From assembly GCA_020636935.1 (NCBI GenBank), contig JACJWW010000004.1:1-64000 (forward strand): a stretch of 64,000 nucleotides of DNA, written 5' to 3'. This document shows, piece after piece, positions 7,729-16,686 of this stretch. Source of the DNA: Nocardioidaceae bacterium. Lineage in GTDB: Bacteria; Actinomycetota; Actinomycetes; Propionibacteriales; Nocardioidaceae. A program made the translations under genes and the position numbers. Position 1 is the first letter of the stretch. Each line of letters opens with the position of its first letter. The notes below the pieces were generated by a model. The model had not been told where the DNA came from and did not search any database. It was given only the letters and a program-made list of their open reading frames with translations.

Positions 7729-9126
7729 GTGAGCCATTTTGATGTCGTTGTCCTTGGTGCAGGTCCGGGTGGCTATGTAGCTGCCATTCGCGCGAGCCAG
7801 TTGGGCAAATCCGTTGCTGTGATCGAGAAGAAGTATTGGGGTGGGGTGTGCCTCAATGTCGGTTGCATCCCCTCGAAGGCCCTGCTGAAAAATGCCGAGC
7901 TCGCCCACATCCTCAGCTCCGAGAAGGAGAAGTTCGGCATTCAGGGCGATGCGACGATGTCATTCGAGCCGGCACACCAACGCAGTCGCCAAGTCTCGGC
8001 GGGCATCGTCAAAGGCGTGCACTTCTTGATGAAGAAGAACAAAATCACCGAGATCGACGGTTGGGGCACCTTCACCGATGCCAAGACCATCCAGGTGACC
8101 AATGATGCCGGTGAGACCTCGACTGTGACGGCCGACAATGTGCTGATCGCGACCGGCGCCACGACCCGACTGGTGCCTGGCGTGGAGTTGTCACCAAATG
8201 TAGTCACCTATGAGGAGCAGATCCTTGACCCCAACCTTCCTGCCTCCATAGTCATCGGGGGTTCGGGGGCGATCGGGGTCGAGTTCGCCTATGTGATGCG
8301 CAGCTTCGGTGTCGACGTCACGATCGTCGAATTCCTCGACCGGATGGTGCCGACTGAAGATGCCGACGTGTCCAAGGAGTTGTCGCGTCATTACAAGAAG
8401 CTCGGCGTCAAGTTGCTCACCTCCACGGCAGTCAAGAGAGTCGAAGACACAGGTTCTGGGGTGCGAGTGACGATTGCGCCCGCGGGAGGCGGAGACGAGC
8501 AGGTGATCGAGGCTGATCGTTTCCTTGCCGCCTTTGGATTCGCTCCACGGCTGCAGGGCTATGGACTCGACAACACCGGCGTGCGCACCACTGAGCGAGG
8601 TGCGATCGAGATCGATGACCATTGCCGCACCAACGTGCCCGGGGTGTATGCCATCGGAGACTGCACGGGCAAGTTGATGCTGGCCCACACTGCAGAGGCA
8701 CAAGGCATTGTCGCTGCCGAGACCCTTGCCGGTGCCGAGACGATGCCGGTCGAATACGACTTCATCCCTCGAGCCACCTACTGCCAGCCCCAGATCGCCT
8801 CATTCGGATACACCGAGGAGCAGGCCAAGGCGAAGGGATACGACGTCAAGACAGCTCGCTTCCCCTTCTCGGCCAATGGCAAGGCGATGGGCCTTGGCGA
8901 CGCGGTCGGCTTTGTCAAGGTGGTCGCAGATGCGAAGTACAACGAGATATTGGGGGCCCACATGATTGGGCCTGATGTCACCGAGCTCCTGCCGGTGCTC
9001 ACCTTGGCCCAAAAGTGGGACTTGACCGCAGATGAGGTTGCCCGCAATGTCTTCGCCCACCCGACCCTCTCCGAGGCCGTCAAGGAGGCGGTCGAAGGGA
9101 TCGCCGGACACATGATCAACCTGTGA
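7729..9126 (+). CDS. lpdA: Dihydrolipoyl dehydrogenase (E3)
   Basis: A 465-aa FAD disulfide oxidoreductase that reoxidises dihydrolipoyl groups with NAD+. FAD-binding GAGPGGYVAAIRA begins at residue 10; the redox-active disulfide is GGVCLNVGCIPSK (about residues 38-50); the NAD-binding GGSGAIGVEFA lies near 178; AIGDCTG near 308 is the second FAD motif; and the C-terminal active-site His-Glu pair is in FAHPTLSEAVKEA near 443. It serves the 2-oxoglutarate dehydrogenase, pyruvate dehydrogenase and glycine-cleavage complexes. The sucB gene is convergent just downstream, placing E3 and an E2 side by side with lipA, lipB and gcvT nearby. Confidence 0.97.
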   Translation: MSHFDVVVLGAGPGGYVAAIRASQLGKSVAVIEKKYWGGVCLNVGCIPSKALLKNAELAHILSSEKEKFGIQGDATMSFEPAHQRSRQVSAGIVKGVHFLMKKNKITEIDGWGTFTDAKTIQVTNDAGETSTVTADNVLIATGATTRLVPGVELSPNVVTYEEQILDPNLPASIVIGGSGAIGVEFAYVMRSFGVDVTIVEFLDRMVPTEDADVSKELSRHYKKLGVKLLTSTAVKRVEDTGSGVRVTIAPAGGGDEQVIEADRFLAAFGFAPRLQGYGLDNTGVRTTERGAIEIDDHCRTNVPGVYAIGDCTGKLMLAHTAEAQGIVAAETLAGAETMPVEYDFIPRATYCQPQIASFGYTEEQAKAKGYDVKTARFPFSANGKAMGLGDAVGFVKVVADAKYNEILGAHMIGPDVTELLPVLTLAQKWDLTADEVARNVFAHPTLSEAVKEAVEGIAGHMINL

Positions 9127-9131
9127 TCGTG

Positions 9132-9171
9132 CAGGGGTTGAGCCGACCCGGTTGAGTCAGCTCACCCCCTG
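9132..9171. terminator. Bidirectional terminator between lpd and sucB
   Basis: Twelve-base arms at 9132-9143 (CAGGGGTTGAGC) and 9160-9171 (GCTCACCCCCTG) pair with one imperfect position around a 16-base loop. The hairpin lies between the stop codons of two convergent genes. No T-run follows on either strand, which is common for actinobacterial terminators. Confidence 0.55.
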
Positions 9172-9192
9172 ACACAGCTCAATCTGCATCTG

Positions 9193-10923
9193 TCACAGCT
9201 CGAACTGCGCTGCCTCCAAACGTGCCTTCACATCGGTCAGGAAGCGAGCGGCATTGGCGCCATCGACCAACCTGTGGTCGTAGGTGAGGGCCAAATAGAC
9301 CATCTGGCGTACGGCGATGGTCTCGCCAATGCTGGGGTCGTCGATCACCACGGCTCGCTTGACCACAGAGCCGGTGCCCAGGATGGCCACTTGGGGTTGG
9401 TTGATGATCGGTGTATCGAACAATGCGCCCCGGCTGCCGGTGTTGGTCAGGGTGAAGGTGCCACCAGCCAACTCGTCGGGACCGATCTTGTTTGAACGGG
9501 TGCGTTCGGCCAAGTCCGCGATCTTCTTGGCCAGCCCGGAAATCGACAGATCACCGGCATTCTTGATCACGGGTGTGAGCAGGCCCTTCTCGGTGTCGAC
9601 CGCGATGGAGAGGTTTTCGTGGTCGAAGTAGGTGATCTCGCCCTTTTCGGTGTCGATTGCAGCATTCAGTGACGGGTGTGCCTTCAGCGCATCGGTGGCT
9701 GCCTTGGCGAAGAAGGGCATGAAGCTGAGTTTCACGCCTTCACGGGCCAAGAAGTCGGCCTTGGCTGCGTCACGTATCCGCGAGATTGCTGTGACATCAA
9801 CCTCAACGACAGTGGTCAGTTGAGCCGCGACTTGCAGTGATTCGACCATGCGCTTGGCGATGACCGAGCGCAGCCTCGACATCTTCTCGGTACGCCCTCG
9901 CAATGGGCTGGGGACACCCGGAGGGGGAGTGGCTGCTGCGGTGGCAGCGGTTGCCGGCGCAGCAGCCTGTCTGGCGGCTTCGGCAGCAGCCAGGACATCT
10001 TGTTTGCGGATCCGTCCGCCCACGCCTGTACCTGCGATGGAGTCGAGATCGACCCCGTGTTCAGCGGCCATCTTGCGCACCAACGGGGTGACATAGCCGC
10101 CACCGGTTGTTGTCTCAGCGACGGTGGGTGTGGGTGGAGTCACTGGCTCCGGGATCGCAACTGGGGCGGCAGGTGGAGTGGGTGGCGAGACAGGCGCCGG
10201 TGCTGCCACAGGCTCGGGGGCCGTAACGGGCGGCGCAGTGGGCTCGGGTACGGCGGGTGCAGCGGGCTTCTCTGGGGTCGCCGGGGTGCTGCTGGCGCTG
10301 CCGATCACCGCAATCTGGGCGCCCACTTCGATCGTTTCGTCTTCTTCGGCCTTGCGCTCCAAGAGCGTGCCCGCGACTGGCGAGGGGATCTCGGTGTCGA
10401 CCTTGTCGGTCGACACCTCCACGATTGCCTCGTCGATCGCCACGTCGTCTCCGACATTCTTCAGCCACCTGGTGATGGTTCCTTCGGTGACGGACTCACC
10501 CAACGCAGGCAAAGTCACGACGGTGCCAGCCCCAACTGCGCTGGGGCTTTGTGGTGTGGGCGGCGCTTCGACAACTGGGGCTGCAGGGGCCGGTGCGACT
10601 GGTTGTGGAGCTGGGGCAGCGGGGGGAGGAGTCGGGGCAGCAGTCGTCGCGGTCGGCTCGGCTACAGGCTGAGCAACAGAGTCGGTGGATTCGCCTATTA
10701 CTGCGAGTTCGGCACCAATCTCGACGGTTTCGTCCTCTGCAGCCTTGATCGCCAACAAAACGCCCGCGACCGGGGAAGGGATCTCGGTGTCGACCTTGTC
10801 GGTGGAGACCTCCAGCAGGGGCTCGTCGACTTCTACTCGATCACCAACTTGCTTCAACCAACGGGTGATCGTGCCTTCGGTGACAGATTCACCAAGTGCG
10901 GGCAGGGTTACTGATGTCGGCAT
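9193..10923 (-). CDS. sucB: Dihydrolipoyl acyltransferase E2 (2-oxoglutarate/pyruvate dehydrogenase) with two lipoyl domains
   Basis: A 576-aa E2 core. Two N-terminal lipoyl domains each carry the lipoylated Lys in EVSTDKVDTEIPSP (about residues 41-54 and 180-193), each followed by a Pro/Ala linker. A peripheral-subunit-binding domain follows, TPLVRKMAAEHGVDLDSI (about 280-297), then the catalytic domain with YDHRLVDGANAARFL near residue 555 holding the active His and Asp. The ATG at 10923 has AAGGAC upstream; the earlier in-frame start adds five residues without support. Equivalent to M. tuberculosis Rv2215 (dlaT), which serves more than one complex, so the acyl substrate cannot be fixed from sequence. 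E1 is not encoded here. Confidence 0.95.
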   Translation of the reverse strand: MPTSVTLPALGESVTEGTITRWLKQVGDRVEVDEPLLEVSTDKVDTEIPSPVAGVLLAIKAAEDETVEIGAELAVIGESTDSVAQPVAEPTATTAAPTPPPAAPAPQPVAPAPAAPVVEAPPTPQSPSAVGAGTVVTLPALGESVTEGTITRWLKNVGDDVAIDEAIVEVSTDKVDTEIPSPVAGTLLERKAEEDETIEVGAQIAVIGSASSTPATPEKPAAPAVPEPTAPPVTAPEPVAAPAPVSPPTPPAAPVAIPEPVTPPTPTVAETTTGGGYVTPLVRKMAAEHGVDLDSIAGTGVGGRIRKQDVLAAAEAARQAAAPATAATAAATPPPGVPSPLRGRTEKMSRLRSVIAKRMVESLQVAAQLTTVVEVDVTAISRIRDAAKADFLAREGVKLSFMPFFAKAATDALKAHPSLNAAIDTEKGEITYFDHENLSIAVDTEKGLLTPVIKNAGDLSISGLAKKIADLAERTRSNKIGPDELAGGTFTLTNTGSRGALFDTPIINQPQVAILGTGSVVKRAVVIDDPSIGETIAVRQMVYLALTYDHRLVDGANAARFLTDVKARLEAAQFEL

Positions 10924-11022
10924 CGTCGTCCTTGTCATCGAAGCGGTTTATGCAGTCCAGCAGGTCAGGTCCAGCAAAGCAACGTTTCTCACATGTGTCC
11001 CTAGTATCCACCCTTCATTAAA

Positions 11023-11028
11023 TAGAAT
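11023..11028 (+). promoter_or_regulatory. -10 box for the 111-aa gene (leaderless)
   Basis: TAGAAT ends six bases before the ATG at 11035. No ribosome site is visible between them. Confidence 0.5.
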
Positions 11029-11034
11029 CCGCAC

Positions 11035-11370
11035 ATGAGCTTCTTTGACCGGTTCCGATCGCGCGCCAGCCGTGACGCTGGTCCCACCGTGCGTGAGTCC
11101 GAGCGCACCGATGTCACTCACTTGCAGGAGTTTGTGAGCACCCGCAACGGCGTCGAAGGCTTCGTTGAGCCTCGTACGACGGTCAGTTCCGTGACCCTGC
11201 TCTTGGTGGCCCATGACGGCGAATGGACTCGCCGTCGGGTGCCCTCAGAGGATTGGGCTCGTGACTTCGCGACCAAGCACGGATTCGCCGCCTATGACGC
11301 CGGCGTCGTGGGCATCCCCAAGCGCATGCGCGATTACATTCAACGACAAAAGCAGGCGGGCGCCGGTTAG
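11035..11370 (+). CDS. Conserved small actinobacterial protein of unknown function
   Basis: A 111-aa soluble protein starting MSFFDRFRSRASRD. I recognise the pattern as a short protein conserved near pepA in actinobacteria, sometimes loosely labelled oxidoreductase, but there is no nucleotide-binding motif to support that. The middle has a beta-strand-rich segment (SSVTLLLVAHDGEWTRR) and a C-terminal stretch VGIPKRMRDYIQR. Starts at a leaderless ATG. Its stop lies two bases from the convergent pepA stop. Confidence 0.75.
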   Translation: MSFFDRFRSRASRDAGPTVRESERTDVTHLQEFVSTRNGVEGFVEPRTTVSSVTLLLVAHDGEWTRRRVPSEDWARDFATKHGFAAYDAGVVGIPKRMRDYIQRQKQAGAG

Positions 11371-11372
11371 CC

Positions 11373-12932
11373 TCAAACCGAATCGGTCTCACCTGTTGGC
11401 GGCTTGGTCGCCAGGGCACGGGCCACTTCAACCAAGGTGCTGACCCCAAAGCCCGTGCCGCCCGGAGGCGTCTGGCCCCAAGGGCCACCGGTGTTGAACG
11501 ATGGGCCCGCAATGTCAAGATGGGCCCACGGAGTTGTGTCAGTGAACTGCTCCAAGAAGGCCGCCGCGTAGAGCGAGCCGCCCCATCGCACGAACTTGTG
11601 CTGCAGGAGATCAGCGATCCGTGAGTCCTGGGTGACCTCATCGCGCTTGTCCTCGGGGATGGGCAGCGGCCAAAACAACTCGCCAGAGACGGTTGCGGCG
11701 GCCTTGACTCTTGAGAGCACCGAATCGTCACCGAAGATGCCCGCGATCTTCTCGCCGAGCGCGACGATGCAGGCGCCGGTCAGAGTCGCGACGTCGATGA
11801 TCAGGTCGGGCTTCTCCTCCGTGGCCAAGGAGAGTGCGTCCGCAAGGATCAGTCGGCCTTCCGCGTCGGTGTTGGAGATTTCCACGGTCTTCCCGTTGTG
11901 CATGGTCAGCACATCGCCGGGCCTGATCGCCGTACCGCTCGGCATGTTTTCTGCCATGGGCGCGAATGTGACGACCTTGATCGGCAGCCCCAGTTGGGCG
12001 ATCGCATGGGTTGCCGCGATGACGGTGGCGGCGCCTGCCATGTCTGACTTCATCGCGGCCATGCCGCCTGCGGGTTTGATCGACAGGCCCCCTGAGTCAA
12101 AGGTGATCCCCTTGCCGACGAGCGCGAGCACAGCCTTGGCGTCATCGGGGGCATAGGTGAGCTTGACCAGACGCGGCGGCTGGGTTGACCCCTGGCCAAC
12201 GCCCAGGATCCCGCCGCAGCCGAGCTCACCAAGATCCGCCTCGTCAAACACTTCGGTGGTGACCAGGGCTTGGGCGCTGTCGGCCTGGAGCGTCGTAGCC
12301 CACTCTTGTGCCTGCGTGGCGAAGGTCGCGGGTGGCAAGGTGTTTGGCGGGCAGTTGACCCAGTCGCGGGCCTTCATGATCGCCTGGTTGAGCTGTTTGG
12401 TCTCAGCGAGAGCCGCGATCATCTCCTTGTTGCGAGCGAGTGGGCTCAGCACGATGAGATCGCTGATCTGGGAGTCCTTCGGCTTGCTCTTGTACGCCGT
12501 GTAGGTGTAGCCGCCTGCCAGGAAGCCGCCCACGGCAGCCTTCATCATCTGGGCTTCTTCAGCGGGCATCGCGAGGGCAACCGAGGCGGCATTGCCGACA
12601 TTGCGGGCGGCAACTCCGACGGCACGCCGGATCACTTCGGGGTCCAGATCGGCCTGGGTGCCAAGGCCCACGATCACCAATTGGCTGGCCTTGATCAAAC
12701 CATTGGTGGGGATGCGGAGGACTTCATTTGCCGCACCTCGAAACTCGAATGAGCGCAATAAGGGCACGAACTTGCGCCCATAGGCTTCTGCCACCGCTTC
12801 GCCACCGGGCGCGACTTCGAGCTCGGTGCTTGCATCCTTGGCAGATTTGCTGGGCTTTTGCGCCACCCCAATCACCACTACGTCGACCTTGGTGTTGGCG
12901 GGGCTTCCCGTGCGCAGCGTGATAGTCGTCAT
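11373..12932 (-). CDS. pepA: Leucyl aminopeptidase (M17)
   Basis: A 519-aa dimetal aminopeptidase that releases N-terminal residues from peptides in the cytoplasm. The family signature NTDAEGRLILAD (about residues 350-361) contains two metal ligands, and the upstream GKGITFDSGGLSIKP (about 272-286) holds the catalytic Lys and Asp. The N-terminal domain (about 1-190) is the usual regulatory/hexamerisation domain. The ATG at 12932 follows TAACAT by seven bases, favouring this over the in-frame start at 12941. Divergent from gcvT with 44 bases between starts, both leaderless. Same neighbours as Rv2213 in M. tuberculosis. Confidence 0.95.
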   Translation of the reverse strand: MTTITLRTGSPANTKVDVVVIGVAQKPSKSAKDASTELEVAPGGEAVAEAYGRKFVPLLRSFEFRGAANEVLRIPTNGLIKASQLVIVGLGTQADLDPEVIRRAVGVAARNVGNAASVALAMPAEEAQMMKAAVGGFLAGGYTYTAYKSKPKDSQISDLIVLSPLARNKEMIAALAETKQLNQAIMKARDWVNCPPNTLPPATFATQAQEWATTLQADSAQALVTTEVFDEADLGELGCGGILGVGQGSTQPPRLVKLTYAPDDAKAVLALVGKGITFDSGGLSIKPAGGMAAMKSDMAGAATVIAATHAIAQLGLPIKVVTFAPMAENMPSGTAIRPGDVLTMHNGKTVEISNTDAEGRLILADALSLATEEKPDLIIDVATLTGACIVALGEKIAGIFGDDSVLSRVKAAATVSGELFWPLPIPEDKRDEVTQDSRIADLLQHKFVRWGGSLYAAAFLEQFTDTTPWAHLDIAGPSFNTGGPWGQTPPGGTGFGVSTLVEVARALATKPPTGETDSV

Positions 12933-12939
12933 GGGCCAC

Positions 12940-12945
12940 ATGTTA
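12940..12945 (-). promoter_or_regulatory. -10 box of pepA (leaderless)
   Basis: Minus-strand TAACAT ends seven bases before the ATG at 12932. Confidence 0.5.
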
Positions 12946-12963
12946 GGAGGCGACCATTTGGGG

Positions 12964-12969
12964 TAGCTT
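12964..12969 (+). promoter_or_regulatory. -10 box of gcvT (leaderless)
   Basis: TAGCTT ends seven bases before the ATG at 12977. With the pepA -10 box it forms a back-to-back promoter pair whose -10 boxes are only 18 bases apart, so each promoter's -35 region lies in the other gene's transcribed strand. Confidence 0.5.
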
Positions 12970-12976
12970 TCGGGAC

Positions 12977-14092
12977 ATGGTTGGCTCGACTAATTCTCTG
13001 AAACAAACCGCGTTGCACGCTCGGCATGCCGAATTGGGGGCGAAGTTCGCCGAGTTCGGCGGCTGGGAGATGCCGATCGAGTACAAAACCGGCGTCCTCA
13101 AGGAGCATGCGGCAGTCAGGCAGTCAGTCGGCATCTTCGACGTCGGGCATTTGGGCAAACTGGTGGTTCGTGGCGAGCAAGCCTATGAATTCCTCAATGC
13201 CACGTTGACCAATGACTTGGGGAAGATCCAGCCTGGCAAGGCTCAATACACTCTTCTTTGCGACGACGCCACCGGGGGAGTGGTCGATGACCTGATCGTC
13301 TACTTCAAGGGTCACGATCACTTTTTGTTGGTCCCAAATGCCGCCAACTGTGCGGAAGTGAAGCATCGGTTGAGCGCAGCAGCTCCAGAGGGTGTCACCA
13401 TCACCGACCACCACGAGACACATGCGGTCTTGGCGGTGCAAGGCACCAAGTCAGATGAAGTGCTCGAAGCGCTCGGGCTCCCGACCGGGCACGGCTACAT
13501 GTCGTTCATCGAAGCTCCCTACGAAGGGGCCGACGTGATTGTCTGCCGCACTGGTTACACCGGGGAGCGGGGCTACGAGCTGATCGTCGACAACGCCGTC
13601 GCGGCGCGACTGTGGGATGCAGCGCTGAAGGCTGGTGCGGCGTACGACATATTGCCCTGTGGGCTCGGAGCCCGAGACACCCTGCGCACCGAGATGGGCT
13701 ATCCCTTGCACGGGCAAGACATCGGCCCGGAGATCACGCCCGTCCAGGCGGGGATCGGCTGGGCTGTCGGGTGGGGCAAGCCAGAGTTCAGCGGAAGGTC
13801 GAAGTTGCTTGCGGAGCGAGAGGCCGGCCCGAAGGTCCGTCTTCGTGGGCTGCTGGCGCAGGGGAGGGGCATCCCAAGGCCAGAGATGAGTGTGCGCCTG
13901 ACCCGCGACCTGCCCATCGGTCAAGTCACGTCTGGCACCTTCTCGCCAACTCTCCGCAAGGGGATTGCCCTGGCCCTGATCAACTCGCAAATCCAAGATG
14001 GGGCCGAAGTTAGCGTGGACATCCGTGGCCGGCAGGAAATCTTTGTGGTCACGAAGCCGCCATTCGTGCGCAATGACACCAAGGAAGCCTGA
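12977..14092 (+). CDS. gcvT: Aminomethyltransferase, glycine cleavage T protein
   Basis: A 371-aa tetrahydrofolate-dependent enzyme that takes the aminomethyl group from lipoylated H protein, giving methylene-THF and ammonia. Features include the N-terminal HARHAELGAKFAEFGGWEMP, the ligand-binding GVFDVGHLGK-like stretch GIFDVGHLGK (about residues 52-61), the catalytic Asp in ATGGVVDDLIVY (about 98-109), and the RTGYTGERGYEL segment (about 192-203) typical of GcvT. GcvH and GcvP are not in the window. Rv2211c is the positional counterpart. The 75-aa gene follows after 14 bases. Confidence 0.95.
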   Translation: MVGSTNSLKQTALHARHAELGAKFAEFGGWEMPIEYKTGVLKEHAAVRQSVGIFDVGHLGKLVVRGEQAYEFLNATLTNDLGKIQPGKAQYTLLCDDATGGVVDDLIVYFKGHDHFLLVPNAANCAEVKHRLSAAAPEGVTITDHHETHAVLAVQGTKSDEVLEALGLPTGHGYMSFIEAPYEGADVIVCRTGYTGERGYELIVDNAVAARLWDAALKAGAAYDILPCGLGARDTLRTEMGYPLHGQDIGPEITPVQAGIGWAVGWGKPEFSGRSKLLAEREAGPKVRLRGLLAQGRGIPRPEMSVRLTRDLPIGQVTSGTFSPTLRKGIALALINSQIQDGAEVSVDIRGRQEIFVVTKPPFVRNDTKEA

Positions 14093-14106
14093 GGGAGATC
14101 TCGATT

Positions 14107-14334
14107 ATGAATTTCATGGCCAGCGATTCCAATGTAAGGCCCTGGACTTGGCAACCGACGCCGGAGGGTCCTGAGTCATCAGGAGTGACCCTGCCCAGTT
14201 TCGCGACGAGAAGCGACGCCGAAACTTGGTTGGGAGAGCACTACCTTGAGCTCTTGGATCAAGGCGTCACGGCGGTGTCTCTGATGGAACAGGGTCGCGA
14301 GGTTTACGGGCCCATGGAGTTGGCTGCTGGCTGA
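14107..14334 (+). CDS. Conserved short actinobacterial protein, unknown function
   Basis: A 75-aa acidic soluble protein beginning MNFMASDSNVRPWTWQP. The middle segment SFATRSDAETWLGEHYLELLDQGV looks helical, and the C-terminus MEQGREVYGPMEL is typical of a small conserved family found downstream of or close to gcvT/pepA in actinobacteria. No catalytic motif. An AGGGAG ribosome site lies about eight bases before the first ATG; a second ATG at 14116 is possible. Cotranscribed with gcvT, judging by the 14-base gap. Confidence 0.75.
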   Translation: MNFMASDSNVRPWTWQPTPEGPESSGVTLPSFATRSDAETWLGEHYLELLDQGVTAVSLMEQGREVYGPMELAAG

Positions 14335-14358
14335 GCCAGCGGTGCAGGGATACGGCAG

Positions 14359-14967
14359 CTACTTCTGCTTTGGCTGCTTCGGCGCGCCGCCGACCTTCAC
14401 CTGAGGCTTCGGGAGCCTGAGCCAGCGCAACTGGATCAAGCGCATGATCGCGTAGAAGGTCGTGCCCTTCATCGACTCATCGGGGAATTCGTTTCGCAGA
14501 GCCCGACGTAGCCGCCAGAGCAAGAAGAGCACATCCATGAGCACGAACACGATCGTGACCGTCCAAAGCGTCGTGCCAAATTGCATCAGGCGACTATTGC
14601 CCGAGTAAGACAAGAGCATGATCATGATCAGCAGAGGCAGCATGAACTCCGAGATGCTGATCCTTGAGTCAATCCAATTCCGGATGAAGCGCTTCACCGG
14701 GCCCTGATCGCGCGGCGGCAGGAAACGCTCATCACCCGTGCGCATGGCTTCTCGCACCTGGCGAGTGGTGGGTTGTTGTCCCTTGATCTTCGCCCCACCA
14801 CTCGTGGCGCGCCCGCGTCCGGTCGACAGAGAAGCCTTTGCGCGCGCACGAGCAGCGGCTTCGGCCTCCTTGCGTGAGGGCGTAGGGCGCCCCTTGGCGC
14901 CAGGACCCTTCTCCGGGGTAGGGGCAGTTGCTGCGTCCTCTTCGGACTTGGAACGACGGAATAACAC
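14359..14967 (-). CDS. DUF3043 membrane protein
   Basis: A 202-aa protein of the actinobacterial DUF3043 family (positional match to Rv2206). A long, charged, Ala/Arg/Lys-rich cytosolic N-terminus (about residues 1-90) has repeats such as KEAEAAARARAKASL. It is followed by two transmembrane helices: ISEFMLPLLIMIMLLSYSG (about 108-126) and TTLWTVTIVFVLMDVLFLLW (about 132-151). The basic tail ends in KQPKQK. GTG start at 14967. Function unknown. Divergent from the glycerate kinase gene. Confidence 0.88.
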   Translation of the reverse strand: MLFRRSKSEEDAATAPTPEKGPGAKGRPTPSRKEAEAAARARAKASLSTGRGRATSGGAKIKGQQPTTRQVREAMRTGDERFLPPRDQGPVKRFIRNWIDSRISISEFMLPLLIMIMLLSYSGNSRLMQFGTTLWTVTIVFVLMDVLFLLWRLRRALRNEFPDESMKGTTFYAIMRLIQLRWLRLPKPQVKVGGAPKQPKQK

Positions 14968-15097
14968 GAGGATCTTGCCTTCGAAGTGAATTGGGTGAGG
15001 TGACCAAACCCTATCGGGGGCGCCATACGCCGTGTAGATCTGTCCATGCCATGCCCTGACCCCATGCCGTCATCGAGTGTGGGGAAGACTCGCGTCC

Positions 15098-16186
15098 ATG
15101 CGTGTTGTGATCGCCCCAGACAAGTTCGCTGGCACCTTGACAGCCAACCAGGCAGCGGCAGCAATCGCCCGCGGCTGGAGTAGCCGGGCCCCGCATGACC
15201 ACTTGGATCTCGCGCCCATGTCTGATGGAGGCCCCGGGTTTGTTGACTGCCTTGAGGCTTCCATTGGTGGCGTGTTTCAACAGGCAGAGGTGACTGGGCC
15301 GTATGGCGAGCAGGTCACCGCGAAGTTCTTGGTCAAGGATCAAACGGCCTATCTGGAGAGTGCGCAGGCCATCGGGTTGCACCTGACCGATTTGCGTGAG
15401 CCTGAGCAGGCCACGTCCTACGGGCTTGGAGAGTCGATCCGAGCCGCGATTGGTGCAGGAGTGTCCAGGATTGTCATTGGGGTGGGCGGCACGGCCACCA
15501 ATGATGGTGGAGCGGGGCTGCTCGCTAGTCTGGGAGCCACTTGCGCTGCGGGGTCGATGACAACAGGCACGCAAGGCTTGGCCACAGTGACCGGAGTCGA
15601 TTTGAGGCCCGTGCTCGACGCAATGCGCGGGGTCGAGTTGGTCCTCGCCAGTGACGTTGACAGCCAACTGAGCGGACTCTTTGGGGCTACCAAGACATTC
15701 GGCCCGCAGAAGGGACTCGCCGAAGAGCGCCTCCCCGCAGTCGACGGAGTGCTTCAGCAATGGGGTGACCTGCTCGACCGCAGCACCGCAGCCGCAAAGG
15801 GGGCCGGGGCCGGAGGAGGAGTTGGGTTCGCTCTGCTTCTCATCGGGGCTCAACGTGTCTCCGGGGTGATGACCATTGCTGATGCCATCGACCTCAGCCA
15901 GCGACTCAAGGGCGCTGACTTGGTGATCACAGGGGAGGGATCCTTTGATTTCTCGTCTCGGGCAGGCAAGGTGCCGCATGGGGTTGCTGAGTTGGCCGGC
16001 CAGGCGTTGCTGCCCTGCATTGTGATGGCCGGTCAAGTCGTGATCGGCTCCAGAGAGATGCGTGCCCTTGGTGTTGAAGCCGCGTATTCGATGATTGACC
16101 TCGTTGGTGAAACCAACTCCTATGGCCAGGCGGGTCCTTCGCTTGAGCAGTTGGCGCACAGGGTTGCCCGCAATTGGTCTCGCTGA
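15098..16186 (+). CDS. Glycerate kinase
   Basis: A 362-aa enzyme of the GckA/GarK family (PF02595), phosphorylating D-glycerate. The N-terminus RVVIAPDKFAGTLTA matches the family's APDSFKGTLSA motif. Glycine-rich loops include GVGGTATNDGGAGLLASLG (about residues 133-151) and GAGAGGGVGFALLL (about 238-251), and the C-terminal half has DLVITGEGSFD (about 276-286). The ATG at 15098 precedes the conserved N-terminus directly. Rv2205c is the equivalent in the M. tuberculosis order. Product 2- or 3-phosphoglycerate cannot be decided from sequence. Confidence 0.92.
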   Translation: MRVVIAPDKFAGTLTANQAAAAIARGWSSRAPHDHLDLAPMSDGGPGFVDCLEASIGGVFQQAEVTGPYGEQVTAKFLVKDQTAYLESAQAIGLHLTDLREPEQATSYGLGESIRAAIGAGVSRIVIGVGGTATNDGGAGLLASLGATCAAGSMTTGTQGLATVTGVDLRPVLDAMRGVELVLASDVDSQLSGLFGATKTFGPQKGLAEERLPAVDGVLQQWGDLLDRSTAAAKGAGAGGGVGFALLLIGAQRVSGVMTIADAIDLSQRLKGADLVITGEGSFDFSSRAGKVPHGVAELAGQALLPCIVMAGQVVIGSREMRALGVEAAYSMIDLVGETNSYGQAGPSLEQLAHRVARNWSR

Positions 16187-16275
16187 TTTGGGAATATTCA
16201 ATGTTGTGCGACGATTGATGTTGTCGTGGCGTCACCAGACGCCGAGCATGAGCGATGGAAAAGTTGGGAGCCCAA

Positions 16276-16653
16276 ATGTCTGAGAAGACCGAGACCACTG
16301 ATGTTGCAACCGAGGTTGACCACCGTGCAGACGGCATCAACCTGAGCGCGGGGGCTGCTGACAAGGTCAAGAGTCTGCTCCAACAAGAAGGCCGCGACGA
16401 TTTGGCGCTCCGGATCGCCGTACAGCCCGGTGGGTGCTCAGGGCTGCGTTACCAGCTCTTCTTCGACGAGCGTTCGCTCGATGGTGATGTGGTCACAGAT
16501 TTTGGCGGTGTCTCGGTCGTTGTCGACCGGATGAGCGTGCCCTATCTCAACGGCGCCACCATCGACTTCGTGGACACCATCGAGAAGCAGGGCTTCACGA
16601 TTGACAACCCGAGTGCAAGCGGCTCTTGCGCTTGCGGTGACTCATTCCACTGA
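16276..16653 (+). CDS. erpA: A-type iron-sulfur carrier (HesB/IscA/ErpA family)
   Basis: A 125-aa protein that delivers iron-sulfur clusters to apo-proteins. The three cluster-binding cysteines are visible: one in PGGCSGLRYQL (about residues 53-63) and two in the C-terminal CACG (about 117-120). The start ATG at 16276 gives the usual length plus a short acidic N-terminal extension; an in-frame ATG at 16255 would add seven residues. A GGGAG ribosome site precedes 16276. Equivalent to Rv2204c. Likely clients encoded nearby are LipA (two 4Fe-4S clusters) and the Rieske protein QcrA. Confidence 0.93.
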   Translation: MSEKTETTDVATEVDHRADGINLSAGAADKVKSLLQQEGRDDLALRIAVQPGGCSGLRYQLFFDERSLDGDVVTDFGGVSVVVDRMSVPYLNGATIDFVDTIEKQGFTIDNPSASGSCACGDSFH

Positions 16654-16686
16654 TCTGCTTTGCAGTCCCAATGGCTGAGGCAAGCC

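Noticed and set aside
10000..10914. Open frame of 304 codons antisense to sucB
   Set aside because: Shadow of the Pro/Ala-rich linkers of sucB; translation is low-complexity Gly/Trp/Arg with no known motif.
15011..16201. Open frame of 396 codons antisense to the glycerate kinase gene
   Set aside because: The plus strand encodes a full glycerate kinase; the antisense protein shows no family features.
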